Source: Sutterella sp. (GTDB taxonomy: Bacteria > Pseudomonadota > Gammaproteobacteria > Burkholderiales > Burkholderiaceae_F). From it: a stretch of 37,729 nt of DNA. The notes beneath the pieces were generated by a model that saw nothing but the letters and a program-made list of their open reading frames with translations, searched no databases and had not been told where the DNA came from. The stretch lies in NCBI GenBank assembly GCA_019418605.1, contig DYBN01000040.1:1-37729 (forward strand). The letters run 5' to 3'. This document shows positions 29,115 to 36,467 of the stretch, one piece after another. How positions within the stretch are numbered: position 1 is the stretch's first letter; each line of letters opens with the position of its first letter. Made by a program: the position numbers and the translations under genes.

Positions 29115-30134
29115 TTATTTGCGCCGGATGCGCGCGAGGATCGCCTCGGCCGCCTGTGCGCAGACAAGCCCTGCGATCACGCAGAGCATGCCGAGCACGA
29201 CCATGGGCGTAAAGGGTTCGTCGAGCACCACGATGGCCGTGCCCACCGTGATGACGGGCACAAGATAGATGTAGACGGTGCTTGCAAGGGCGCCGAGCGC
29301 CTTGACCGACATGCTCCAGAACACAAAGCACAAGGCCGAGGCCACAAGCCCCAAAAACACGAGGTTGCCGCCTACGACCGGATCGAGCAGCTCCTCCACG
29401 GAGACGTCAAAGCCGTCGTAAATCGTCACGGGCACCATGCACACGATGCCCCAGAAGAAAATGCGCCGCGTCACGGGCAGCGCCGCAAAGCCCCAGGCGG
29501 TGATGCGCTTGACCAGGAGCGAATAGACGGCCCAGACAAAACCCGCGCAGGCGGCAAGCAAATCGCCCCTCCAGTTGAATTCGACGCTTTCCTCGCCTCC
29601 CCAGCAGATGAGCGCCACGCCCGCAAGCGAGATGACGAGCCCCGCGAAAAACCATCCGCCCAGCCGCTCGCCGCCGCCCTGAAAGCGCGCAAGGAGGCTT
29701 CCCAAAATCGCCGTGAAAAAGGGCGACAGGCACACGATCACCCCGACGTTGGAGGCGCGCGTGTAGACAAGCGCGATGTTTTCAACGAGGTAGTAAAGGC
29801 AAATCCCCGAGAGGCCCGCAAGGAAAAAGATTTTCTCCTGCGCTCGCGTCGCCCTCCCCATTCTCCTTGGCCAGAGCACCCACAGGAAAACGTACCCGAG
29901 CACAAAGCGAATGCACAGAATCTCCACGGGCGTGAGCACCGCAAGCAGCACCTTGGTCGAGACGAAGGTCACGCCCCAGACGGCCACCGTCAGGAGCGCA
30001 AGCACGTGCCCAAGGGCGAGTTCGCCTGCGCGGGAAGCCGCCGCAGAATCCTGAGCAGACTCTCCGCCCGAGGGCGTTGTCTCAGTCCTCAAATGCGAGG
30101 CCTGAGAATGTTCTGAGTTTGGCTCCTGCGGCAT
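29115..30134 (-). CDS. EamA/DMT-superfamily transporter
   Basis: This 339-residue protein begins with a polar, Ser/Glu-rich stretch of about 45 residues. Ten hydrophobic segments follow in two EamA repeats. The first opens ALLTVAVWGVTFVSTKVLL with the conserved W-G. The second contains GFVWAVYSLLVKR and later GALASTVYIYLVPVITVG and LDEPFTP, the standard EamA end. Family members export amino acids, nucleosides or other metabolites; substrate not predictable. I chose the ATG at 30132-30134 because the open frame upstream is Arg/Ala-rich and less likely, but no strong SD supports it. It lies upstream of the efflux operon on the same strand but outside its promoter. Confidence 0.9.
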   Translation of the reverse strand: MPQEPNSEHSQASHLRTETTPSGGESAQDSAAASRAGELALGHVLALLTVAVWGVTFVSTKVLLAVLTPVEILCIRFVLGYVFLWVLWPRRMGRATRAQEKIFFLAGLSGICLYYLVENIALVYTRASNVGVIVCLSPFFTAILGSLLARFQGGGERLGGWFFAGLVISLAGVALICWGGEESVEFNWRGDLLAACAGFVWAVYSLLVKRITAWGFAALPVTRRIFFWGIVCMVPVTIYDGFDVSVEELLDPVVGGNLVFLGLVASALCFVFWSMSVKALGALASTVYIYLVPVITVGTAIVVLDEPFTPMVVLGMLCVIAGLVCAQAAEAILARIRRK

Positions 30135-30326
30135 TACAAGGGACGTCGGGCAAAGAAAATGAAGGAAGAAGAAAGAAGACACCAGCGGCGCGTCCAAGGC
30201 AAAGCCCAAAGCCGCGCGCACGCGTGCGAGCGCACGCGCGTCTGTTTGCATGAACAGAGCCGCTTTTTCTCCCTTTTGAGGGCGGCTTCGGCCTTCAAGG
30301 CTTCATGGCGCCGAAGGCCTGATCTT

Positions 30327-32153
30327 TTACTCCACCGTCACGCTCTTTGCAAGGTTTCTCGGCTTGTCGACGTCGGTGCCGCGGGCAAGGGCCGTGTGGT
30401 AGGCCAAAAGCTGCAGCGGCACCACGTGAAGAATGGGCGAGAGGTCGCCGTAGTTTTCCGGCAGCCTGATGACGTGCATCTCCTCGGTGCTGTCAATCAC
30501 ACTGTCGCCGTCGGCAAAGACGTAGAGCTTGCCGCCGCGGGCGCGCACCTCCTGCATGTTGCTCTTGAGTTTTTCAAGGAGCTCGTCGTTGGGCGCAATC
30601 GTCACCACAGGCATGTTTGCGTCCACAAGCGCCAGGGGCCCGTGCTTGAGTTCGCCCGCGGGATACCCCTCGGCGTGGATGTAGCTGATTTCCTTGAGCT
30701 TGAGCGCGCCTTCAAGCGCAATCGGGTAGTGCACGCCGCGCCCCAAAAAGAGCGCGTCGTCCTTGCTTGCAAAGCGCTCGGCCCAGTCGATGATCTGCGG
30801 CTCGAGCGCAAGCACGCTTGCCAAGGCCGCGGGCACGTGCCGCAGCCGCGAGAGCGCCTCGTGCTCGCGCTCGGCGTCAAGCCTGCCGCGCATCTTGGCC
30901 AGAACCAGCGTCAGAAGGTAAAGCGCCGCCAACTGCGTCGTAAAGGCCTTCGTGCTCGCCACCCCGATCTCGACGCCCGCCCGGGTGATGTAGCTCAAAA
31001 GACTCTCGCGCACCAGAGCGCTTTGCGCGACGTTGCAGACGGCAAGCGTTTTCGTCATGCCGCAGGCGACGGCGTGCTTGAGCGCCGCAATGGTGTCGGC
31101 CGTCTCGCCCGACTGGGAGATCGTCACGACAAGCGCATTGGGGTCGGCAATCGAGACGCGGTAGCGGTACTCGCTTGCAATTTCCACGTCGCAGGGCACG
31201 CCCGCAATCGCCTCAAGCCAGTACTTGGCCGTGAGCGCCGCGTAGTAGCTCGTGCCGCAGGCAAGCATCAGAATGCGCGAGACGCCCGTGAAAACCTCTT
31301 GGGCGTTGGTGCCAAAGAGCGTGGGCGAGATCCCCGCCACGCCCTCGAGCGTGTCGGCAATCGCCCGGGGCTGCTCGAAAATTTCCTTTTGCATGTAGTG
31401 GCGGTAGGGCCCGAGGTCGGCTGCTCCCGCATAAGCCTGCACGCAGACCACCTTGCGCTCGACGGGCTCATAGCCCTTGTCGGTGCGGGCGTAGACCGCA
31501 ACGGCTTCGCGCGTGATGTCGACCACGTCGCCTTCTTCCAAATACACGAAGCGGTCGGTGACGCCCGCAAGCGCCATGGCGTCGCTTGCAAGAAAGTTTT
31601 CCCCCTCGCCCAGGCCCGCCACCAGGGGAGAGCCCTGCCGCGCGCCCACGATGCGCTCGGGCTCGTTGACGCAAAAGACCGCAATGGCGTAGGCCCCGCG
31701 CACGCGCGAGAGGGCCTTTTGCACCGCGGCAAGCAGATCGCCCTCGTAGCAGGCGTTGACCAAGTGCGCAAGCACCTCCGTGTCGGTCTGGCTTGTCATC
31801 TGCACGCCCTGGGAGACAAGCTCGGCCTTGAGCTGCGCATAGTTTTCAATGATGCCGTTGTGCACGAGCGCAATGCGGTTGCCCGCAATGTGCGGGTGCG
31901 CGTTCATCACGGCCGGTCCCCCGTGAGTGGCCCAGCGCGTGTGCGCAATGCCCGTGGCGCCCTGCATGCCTTCGCTTTTCACCTGCTCGGTCAAGTCCTT
32001 GACGCGGGCGACGCTGCGCGCGCGATCAATTTTCCCGTCCCGGACGACGGCAATCCCGCAGCTGTCGTAGCCTCTGTACTCAAGCCTGCGCAGTCCCTCG
32101 AGCATGACGGAAACGATGTCCCGGCGGCTGACGCCGGCAACAATGCCACACAT
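30327..32153 (-). CDS. glmS: Glutamine--fructose-6-phosphate aminotransferase
   Basis: This 608-residue enzyme makes glucosamine-6-phosphate from fructose-6-phosphate and glutamine, the entry step to peptidoglycan and LPS amino sugars. It starts MCGIVAGVS, so Cys2 is the glutaminase nucleophile after Met removal. RRLEYRGYDSCGIAV and HTRWATHGGP complete the N-terminal domain. Two SIS sugar-isomerase domains follow (LACGTSYYAAL, ISQSGETADT, STKAFTTQ), ending KPRNLAKSVTVE as expected. It lies 49 bases after glmU. The gap holds a parS-like palindrome rather than a glmS ribozyme, which would be found in Firmicutes. Confidence 0.98.
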   Translation of the reverse strand: MCGIVAGVSRRDIVSVMLEGLRRLEYRGYDSCGIAVVRDGKIDRARSVARVKDLTEQVKSEGMQGATGIAHTRWATHGGPAVMNAHPHIAGNRIALVHNGIIENYAQLKAELVSQGVQMTSQTDTEVLAHLVNACYEGDLLAAVQKALSRVRGAYAIAVFCVNEPERIVGARQGSPLVAGLGEGENFLASDAMALAGVTDRFVYLEEGDVVDITREAVAVYARTDKGYEPVERKVVCVQAYAGAADLGPYRHYMQKEIFEQPRAIADTLEGVAGISPTLFGTNAQEVFTGVSRILMLACGTSYYAALTAKYWLEAIAGVPCDVEIASEYRYRVSIADPNALVVTISQSGETADTIAALKHAVACGMTKTLAVCNVAQSALVRESLLSYITRAGVEIGVASTKAFTTQLAALYLLTLVLAKMRGRLDAEREHEALSRLRHVPAALASVLALEPQIIDWAERFASKDDALFLGRGVHYPIALEGALKLKEISYIHAEGYPAGELKHGPLALVDANMPVVTIAPNDELLEKLKSNMQEVRARGGKLYVFADGDSVIDSTEEMHVIRLPENYGDLSPILHVVPLQLLAYHTALARGTDVDKPRNLAKSVTVE

Positions 32154-32181
32154 GATTGGTTTTGCCTCTATTTAAAAAATC

Positions 32182-32195
32182 GTTTCACGTGAAAC
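32182..32195. promoter_or_regulatory. parS: parS-like ParB-binding site between glmU and glmS
   Basis: GTTTCACGTGAAAC is a perfect 14-bp palindrome equal to the core of the widespread chromosomal parS sequence (TGTTTCACGTGAAACA); only the outermost T and A differ, being C and C here. It lies in the 49-base gap between glmU (stop at 32203) and glmS (start at 32153). parS sites bind ParB and cluster near the replication origin. I noticed no second copy in the window. Confidence 0.8.
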
Positions 32196-32202
32196 CGCGC
32201 AA

Positions 32203-33651
32203 TCACTCCGCCGCATCCTTTGCAGCGGCGCCGGCGGCCTCCTCTGCGTTCCCGCTCTTTGCCCGGGACTTGTTTTTGCCCGCCTTCACATCCATCTTCA
32301 CGGGCCGCTTCCAGCCCTTGTGCGTGCGCTGCGGAGCGCGGCTCAAGGTGAGTTCGCCTGCCGGTGCGTCTTTGGTGAGCGTCGTGCCGGCCCCCAAAGT
32401 CGCGCCCGCTCCCACCGTCACCGGCGCCACGAGCTGCGTATCCGACCCGATGAAGGCATCGTCGCCAATCGTCGTGCGCCACTTGTTGACGCCGTCGTAG
32501 TTGCAGGTGATGGTGCCCGCGCCGATGTTGACGCCGCTGCCCATGTCGGTGTCTCCAATATAGGAGAGGTGGTTGATTTTCGATCCCGTGCCGATCACGG
32601 ACTTCTTGATTTCCACAAAGTTGCCCACGTGCACGTTGTCCGAAAGCGAAGCCTGCGGGCGCAGCCGCGCGTAGGGGCCGATGCGGGCGTTGTCCCCCAC
32701 CTCGGCCTCGTCAATGTGGCAGAAGGGCTCGATTGTCGTGCCCGCCCCGATCCGGGCGTTTCGAATCACGCTGTAGGCGCCCACCACGACGTTGTCGCCC
32801 AATTGCACGTCGCCGATAAAGATGCAGCCCACGTCGATCGTGACGTCGTGCCCGCACGTCAGGCGCCCGCGGATGTCGATGCGGGAGGGATCGATCACGG
32901 TGACGCCCGCTTCGGTGAGAAGCTCCGCCTGATGATCCTGCCAGATGCCTTCGAGCCGCGCGAGCTGCGTCTTGGAGTTGACGCCCTCGACTTCAAAGCT
33001 TCTGCGCGGCCGCGCCGAATTGATGCGCACGCCGTCGCGCACCGCAAGCCCGATGATGTCGGTCAAGTAGTACTCGCCCTGGGCATTGCTCGCCTTCAAT
33101 TCCGAGAGCCACCCGGCAAGCCGCGCCGTCGGCAGCAGCATGATGCCCGTGTTGACTTCGCGAATCTGCTTTTGCCCCTCGGTGGCGTCCTTTTGCTCGA
33201 CGATTGCCACGATGCGGCCCCTCTGGCGCAGGATGCGCCCGTAGCCCGTGGGGTTGCGAAGCACCGTGGTCAAAATCGCCATGCCGTCTCCGGCCACGCG
33301 CACAAGCCGGTCAATCGTCTCGGGCTGCACGAGCGGCACGTCGCCCAAAAGCACGAGCGTGTGCTCGGCCGTCATGTCTAGCGCAGGCAGCGCACACTGA
33401 AGCGCATGCCCGGTCCCAAGCTGCGGCTCCTGCAGGACAAAGGAGAGCTCTTCGCGCCCTGCGAGCACCTGCCGGACCACTTCGGCGCGGTGCCCCACGA
33501 CCACAATCGTGCGGCTTGCGTCCGAGAGCCTTCCCACGGTCTCGAGCACGCATTCGATCATGGGCTTGCCCGCCAGGGGCTGGAGAACCTTGGGAAGGTT
33601 CGAGTGCATGCGCTTGCCCTGGCCTGCGGCGAGAATGACAACGTTCATCAT
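32203..33651 (-). CDS. glmU: Bifunctional GlcNAc-1-P uridylyltransferase / GlcN-1-P acetyltransferase
   Basis: This 482-residue enzyme catalyses the last two steps to UDP-GlcNAc. The N-terminal pyrophosphorylase half has LAAGQGKRMHSNLPKVLQPL near residues 7-26 and later GDVPLV and NTGIM. The C-terminal half is a left-handed beta-helix of hexapeptide repeats (about 260-440) with GNFVEIKKS and YIGDTDMGSGVNIGAG. A basic, Ala-rich tail of about 35 residues (KAGKNKSRAKSGNAEEAAG) extends it beyond the usual ~455. Two adjacent ATGs (33651 and 33648) can start it; AAGGAA lies about 10 bases before the first. glmS follows in the same operon. Confidence 0.97.
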   Translation of the reverse strand: MMNVVILAAGQGKRMHSNLPKVLQPLAGKPMIECVLETVGRLSDASRTIVVVGHRAEVVRQVLAGREELSFVLQEPQLGTGHALQCALPALDMTAEHTLVLLGDVPLVQPETIDRLVRVAGDGMAILTTVLRNPTGYGRILRQRGRIVAIVEQKDATEGQKQIREVNTGIMLLPTARLAGWLSELKASNAQGEYYLTDIIGLAVRDGVRINSARPRRSFEVEGVNSKTQLARLEGIWQDHQAELLTEAGVTVIDPSRIDIRGRLTCGHDVTIDVGCIFIGDVQLGDNVVVGAYSVIRNARIGAGTTIEPFCHIDEAEVGDNARIGPYARLRPQASLSDNVHVGNFVEIKKSVIGTGSKINHLSYIGDTDMGSGVNIGAGTITCNYDGVNKWRTTIGDDAFIGSDTQLVAPVTVGAGATLGAGTTLTKDAPAGELTLSRAPQRTHKGWKRPVKMDVKAGKNKSRAKSGNAEEAAGAAAKDAAE

Positions 33652-34255
33652 GGCGGATGGATTCCTTTTTTCGTGTTTTACGCCCTTTGCATGGAAAAAA
33701 CGGATCGATTCGGGCGGGTTTGGATTTAAACACGGCAATTGTGCCATCGGGGCGAAAACTCACGCGCCGGGCTGCGCGGCGGCAAAGGCGCTGTTTTGCT
33801 GCATGCGCTCTATAAACATACGGGTTAACCCTTGAATTTTGTCTTTTTGTATCACTCAGAGGTTTGAAAATCCCCGAGAGTCTGCGGCGGGTCAAACCCA
33901 TTAGGCAGTTTCGGCAGTTACGTTTTGAAATACCTGCCATAAAATGGCGCCTTCCTCGCGGGCGCCGGCCCGGCCGGACAAGGCGTCGTGCCTTGCGCCG
34001 GTTCTACCGAAAGGATTGTTGTTTCTCTTCTCCCCCGCCGCTGCGCTTTTATCGCTTTGCCCGCAGCAAAAGAGCCGCACCGCACGCTCTTTGCGCGCCG
34101 CCCTTTTGAAAGCCGCCCGCTTTTCAAGCCAAGACGATTTTCTTTCCCGGCAAGGCAAGCTCCGGCGCCCTTTGTCCCAAGGCGGGGACGATTGAGGCCG
34201 CACGACACATCCTTTTGCCGGCACCGCACGAAGGACACCTCAACAGGAGTTTGTT
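33652..34255. other. Divergent 600-base gap between glmU and yjiH
   Basis: No gene is supported. It should contain both divergent promoters. A palindrome GGGTTAACCC (33822-33831) lies in an A/T-rich patch about 170 bases before glmU; TTCAAG and TATAGA, 16 bases apart on the minus strand, are a weak promoter candidate. For yjiH, TAAAAT at 33940-33945 is a possible -10; upstream of it GGCAGTT occurs twice, nine bases apart (33904 and 33913). The following 300 bases are a long leader with a strong stem, CCGG-CAAGGC ... GCCTTG-CGCCGG (about 33970-34000). No known riboswitch was recognised. Confidence 0.4.
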
Positions 34256-34942
34256 ATGACCACTGAAACCCCTGCGGACAAGTCTCCGCAAAACCTTCCC
34301 CACATGCAGCAGGAGAAGGTCGGCGTGGGAGCGTACGTCTCGCTATTTCTCGCCATCTGCTTCTTCTCGGGAATTTTCTACAAGATGCCCGAGGGCTATA
34401 CGTGGCTCGGGGCCTTTGACTTCACCACGCTCATCGGCAAATTCGGCTCCGTCTTCGAGTCGACCAATTTCGTGGGCAAGGGCGGCATCAGCGCGCGCCA
34501 GGGCTTTGCGTTTGCCTTGTCGCTCGTGCCCGGCGTGATGCTCGCGCTCGGCCTTCTCGAAGTGCTCTCGCACTACGGCGCCCTGCGCGCCGCGCAGCAG
34601 CTGATGACTCCGCTCTTAAAGCCCATCCTCGGGGTGCCCGGCAACACGGGCCTTGCGCTCATCACCGACCTTCAGAGCACGGACGCGGGCGCGGCCCTCA
34701 CCAAGGGTCTCTACGACGCGGGCGCCATCTCGAAACAAAACCTCGTGGTGATGTGCGGCTGGCAGTACGCCGGCGCAGGCCTTGTCAACAACTATTTTTC
34801 GATTGCCTCGGCGCTTTTCCCGGCCTTCCTGCTGCCGGTGTGGCTGCCCCTGGTGGTCATGTTCGTCCTGAAGTTCGTGGGCGGCGCTCTGACCCGCTTC
34901 GTCCTGTCGACCGTTTACAAGAAGGATTTCGAAAATGAGTAA
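34256..34942 (+). CDS. yjiH: YjiH-like nucleoside-recognition (Gate) domain membrane protein
   Basis: This 228-residue protein has a polar N-terminus (1-25) and about five hydrophobic segments. It fits the YjiH family, whose members carry the nucleoside-recognition/Gate domain found in nucleoside transporters and spore-maturation proteins SpmA/B; here LVPGVMLALGLLEVLSHYGAL and LQSTDAGAALTKGLYDAG are recognisable. YjiH is always paired with YjiG and presumed to form a transporter; the substrate is not established. CAGGAG lies 7 bases before the ATG. Its 3' end overlaps yjiG by 8 bases. In E. coli the pair is followed by iadA (isoaspartyl dipeptidase), which is absent here. Confidence 0.88.
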   Translation: MTTETPADKSPQNLPHMQQEKVGVGAYVSLFLAICFFSGIFYKMPEGYTWLGAFDFTTLIGKFGSVFESTNFVGKGGISARQGFAFALSLVPGVMLALGLLEVLSHYGALRAAQQLMTPLLKPILGVPGNTGLALITDLQSTDAGAALTKGLYDAGAISKQNLVVMCGWQYAGAGLVNNYFSIASALFPAFLLPVWLPLVVMFVLKFVGGALTRFVLSTVYKKDFENE

Positions 34943-35405
34943 TGCCGCCGCAACCACCTCCAAGAACCCCTTCGACATCTTTGTCGCGGGTCTGCGCAAG
35001 GGCTTCGGGGTTGCCATCAACAACCTCATGCCCAACGTCATCATGGCCTTCGTGCTCGCCTACATCCTCGAGCTGTGGGGCGTGCTGCGCTTTCTGGGCG
35101 ACCATTGCGGCTTCCTGATGGCCGTGTGGGATCTGCCGGGCGAAGCGCTCACGGTGCTGTGCGCGACCTGGCTCAGCTGCGGAGCGGGCGTGGGCGTTGC
35201 CGCCTCGCTTCTTGCTTCGGGCAACCTCACCCCGCACGACATCACGATTCTGTCTCCGGCGCTGCTCCTGATGGCCTCGCAAATCCAGTACATGGGCCGA
35301 CTGCTGGGCGTAGCCGACTGCCCCAAGAAGTACTGGCCGTGGCTGATGATCAACTCGCTTCTCATGGCGGGCATCGGCATGCTGATCATGCGCTTTCTTG
35401 TGTGA
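34935..35405 (+). CDS. yjiG: YjiG-like membrane protein, partner of YjiH
   Basis: This 156-residue protein starts inside the end of yjiH (ATG at 34935, 8-base overlap). It has four or five hydrophobic segments, with conserved pieces NNLMPNVIMAFVLAYIL, LSCGAGVGVAASL and DITILSPALLLMASQIQYMGR. It is the second half of the YjiH/YjiG pair, which together resemble a split transporter. Length agrees with E. coli YjiG (about 150). The overlap implies coupled translation and equal amounts. A terminator follows about 80 bases downstream. Confidence 0.9.
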   Translation: MSNAAATTSKNPFDIFVAGLRKGFGVAINNLMPNVIMAFVLAYILELWGVLRFLGDHCGFLMAVWDLPGEALTVLCATWLSCGAGVGVAASLLASGNLTPHDITILSPALLLMASQIQYMGRLLGVADCPKKYWPWLMINSLLMAGIGMLIMRFLV

Positions 35406-35481
35406 CGGGCTTTAGGAGGGCTTTTGCAGCGCGCAAGCGTCCTCCCGAGCGCCCGGGCTTTAAAAGCCCGCCCGACTTTCT

Positions 35482-35511
35482 CCGGCCGCTTCGTGCGGCC
35501 GGTTTTGTTTT
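35482..35511 (+). terminator. Intrinsic terminator after yjiG
   Basis: CCGGCCGC and GCGGCCGG pair perfectly with loop TTCGT and are followed by TTTTGTTTT on the plus strand. A shorter stem (GGGCTTT/AAAGCCC) lies just before it at about 35455-35469. Confidence 0.92.
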
Positions 35512-35577
35512 ACGGCGCATGAAAAAAGAGAGCCTTGCGCAGGCCCCGGGGAAAAAAGTGCGGCAAGGGAAGCCGTT

Positions 35578-35605
35578 CAACATTCTAAAATTTATTAGAA
35601 TGTTG
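35578..35605. promoter_or_regulatory. Long inverted repeat upstream of the ArsR-rhodanese gene
   Basis: CAACATTCTAA and TTAGAATGTTG are perfect 11-bp arms around AATTTA. Flanking AAGCC-G-TT and AA-G-GGCTT extend the symmetry to about 19 paired positions (35570-35613). It lies 42 bases before the ATG at 35648 and is strikingly A/T-rich for this region. ArsR-family repressors, including the sulfide-responsive BigR/SqrR type, bind repeats of this size, so autoregulation is likely. The T-rich sequence that follows (CCTTTTTCTCTTTG) means it could also act as a second terminator. Confidence 0.65.
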
Positions 35606-35647
35606 GAAGGCTTCCTTTTTCTCTTTGTCTGATCACCTTCTTTTGCC

Positions 35648-36415
35648 ATGCCCCGCGCCATCGACCTCAAGCACCGCCTCTACAGCCGCGTCGGACGCCT
35701 TGCCAAGGCGCTCGGACAGGAGACGCGCCTTGAAATCATCGAAATCCTCGCGCAGTGCCCGCGCACGGTGGAGACTCTCTCGCAGATTCTCAAAACCGAC
35801 ATCAAGAGCGTGAGCGCGCACCTCAAGGTGCTGCACGCCGCAGGGCTTGTGCGCGTGCGCCGCCAGGGGCGCTTTCGTCAGTACGCCGTGGCAGGCCGCG
35901 AGGTGCTCCTTCTGGCCGTGCTGCTTCGAAAGACCGCCGAGCACCTGCTGCCGGCGGCAGATGCGGGCGGCAAGGCTGCCGCTGCAGCAGGCGAAGAAGC
36001 TCGCGGCAGCGACGGCGAAGCCGACCGACTGGGCCCAAACGCGGGCGCCGACGCCCTTGACGCCGCGCGGGCCGTCGAGCTTGCAAAGAACAACGCTCTC
36101 GTCTTGATCGACGTGCGCCCGCCCGAAGAATTTGCCGCCGCGCACCTTCCGGGCGCGGTGAACATGCCGCTTGAGACGCTTGAAGCGCACATCGACGAGA
36201 TTTCCGAACATACGCCCTGCGCGGCCTACTGCCGCGGCGCCTACTGCTTTCTTGCGCAGAAGGCCCGCGAGGTCTTCAAGCGCCGCGGGAGAAATCTTTC
36301 GATCGTGCGCGAGGGCGTGCTCGAATTTTTAACCGACGACAAGGAGGGGCTGCTTGAGCGCCCCGCCGGGGACAGCAGCCCCACAAAGCCCGACGTCGAA
36401 AGCCGCGGTTTCTGA
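35648..36415 (+). CDS. ArsR-family regulator fused to a rhodanese domain
   Basis: This 255-residue protein has an ArsR winged-helix domain (about 10-95): LAKALGQETRLEIIEILAQCPRTVETLSQ, recognition helix near SVSAHLKVLHAAGLV. An Ala/Gly/Glu-rich linker (about 100-135) follows, then a rhodanese domain (about 145-240) with LIDVRPPEEFAAAHLPGA and the active loop YCRGAYCFLAQ. The first Cys of that loop is the persulfide-forming position of rhodaneses; a second Cys lies four residues later. Such fusions are known and are thought to link sulfur-transfer chemistry to DNA binding. The long inverted repeat just upstream is its probable operator. The TehA/SSU1-type exporter gene begins 52 bases after its stop. 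Confidence 0.93.
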   Translation: MPRAIDLKHRLYSRVGRLAKALGQETRLEIIEILAQCPRTVETLSQILKTDIKSVSAHLKVLHAAGLVRVRRQGRFRQYAVAGREVLLLAVLLRKTAEHLLPAADAGGKAAAAAGEEARGSDGEADRLGPNAGADALDAARAVELAKNNALVLIDVRPPEEFAAAHLPGAVNMPLETLEAHIDEISEHTPCAAYCRGAYCFLAQKAREVFKRRGRNLSIVREGVLEFLTDDKEGLLERPAGDSSPTKPDVESRGF

Positions 36416-36467
36416 TTTTCCCCTTTCTCCCCTTTTTGTCTTTCCCTCCCTTTGCTTGGACAAGAAC

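Noticed and set aside
30159..32192. 677-codon plus-strand frame opposite glmS
   Set aside because: It covers glmS exactly in antisense, is His/Arg-rich and has no domain; glmS is certain.
33822..33831. GGGTTAACCC as an operator, with the shared GTTAACCCTT near 11950
   Set aside because: A ten-base match in a 37-kb window is not surprising, and its position differs relative to the two genes.
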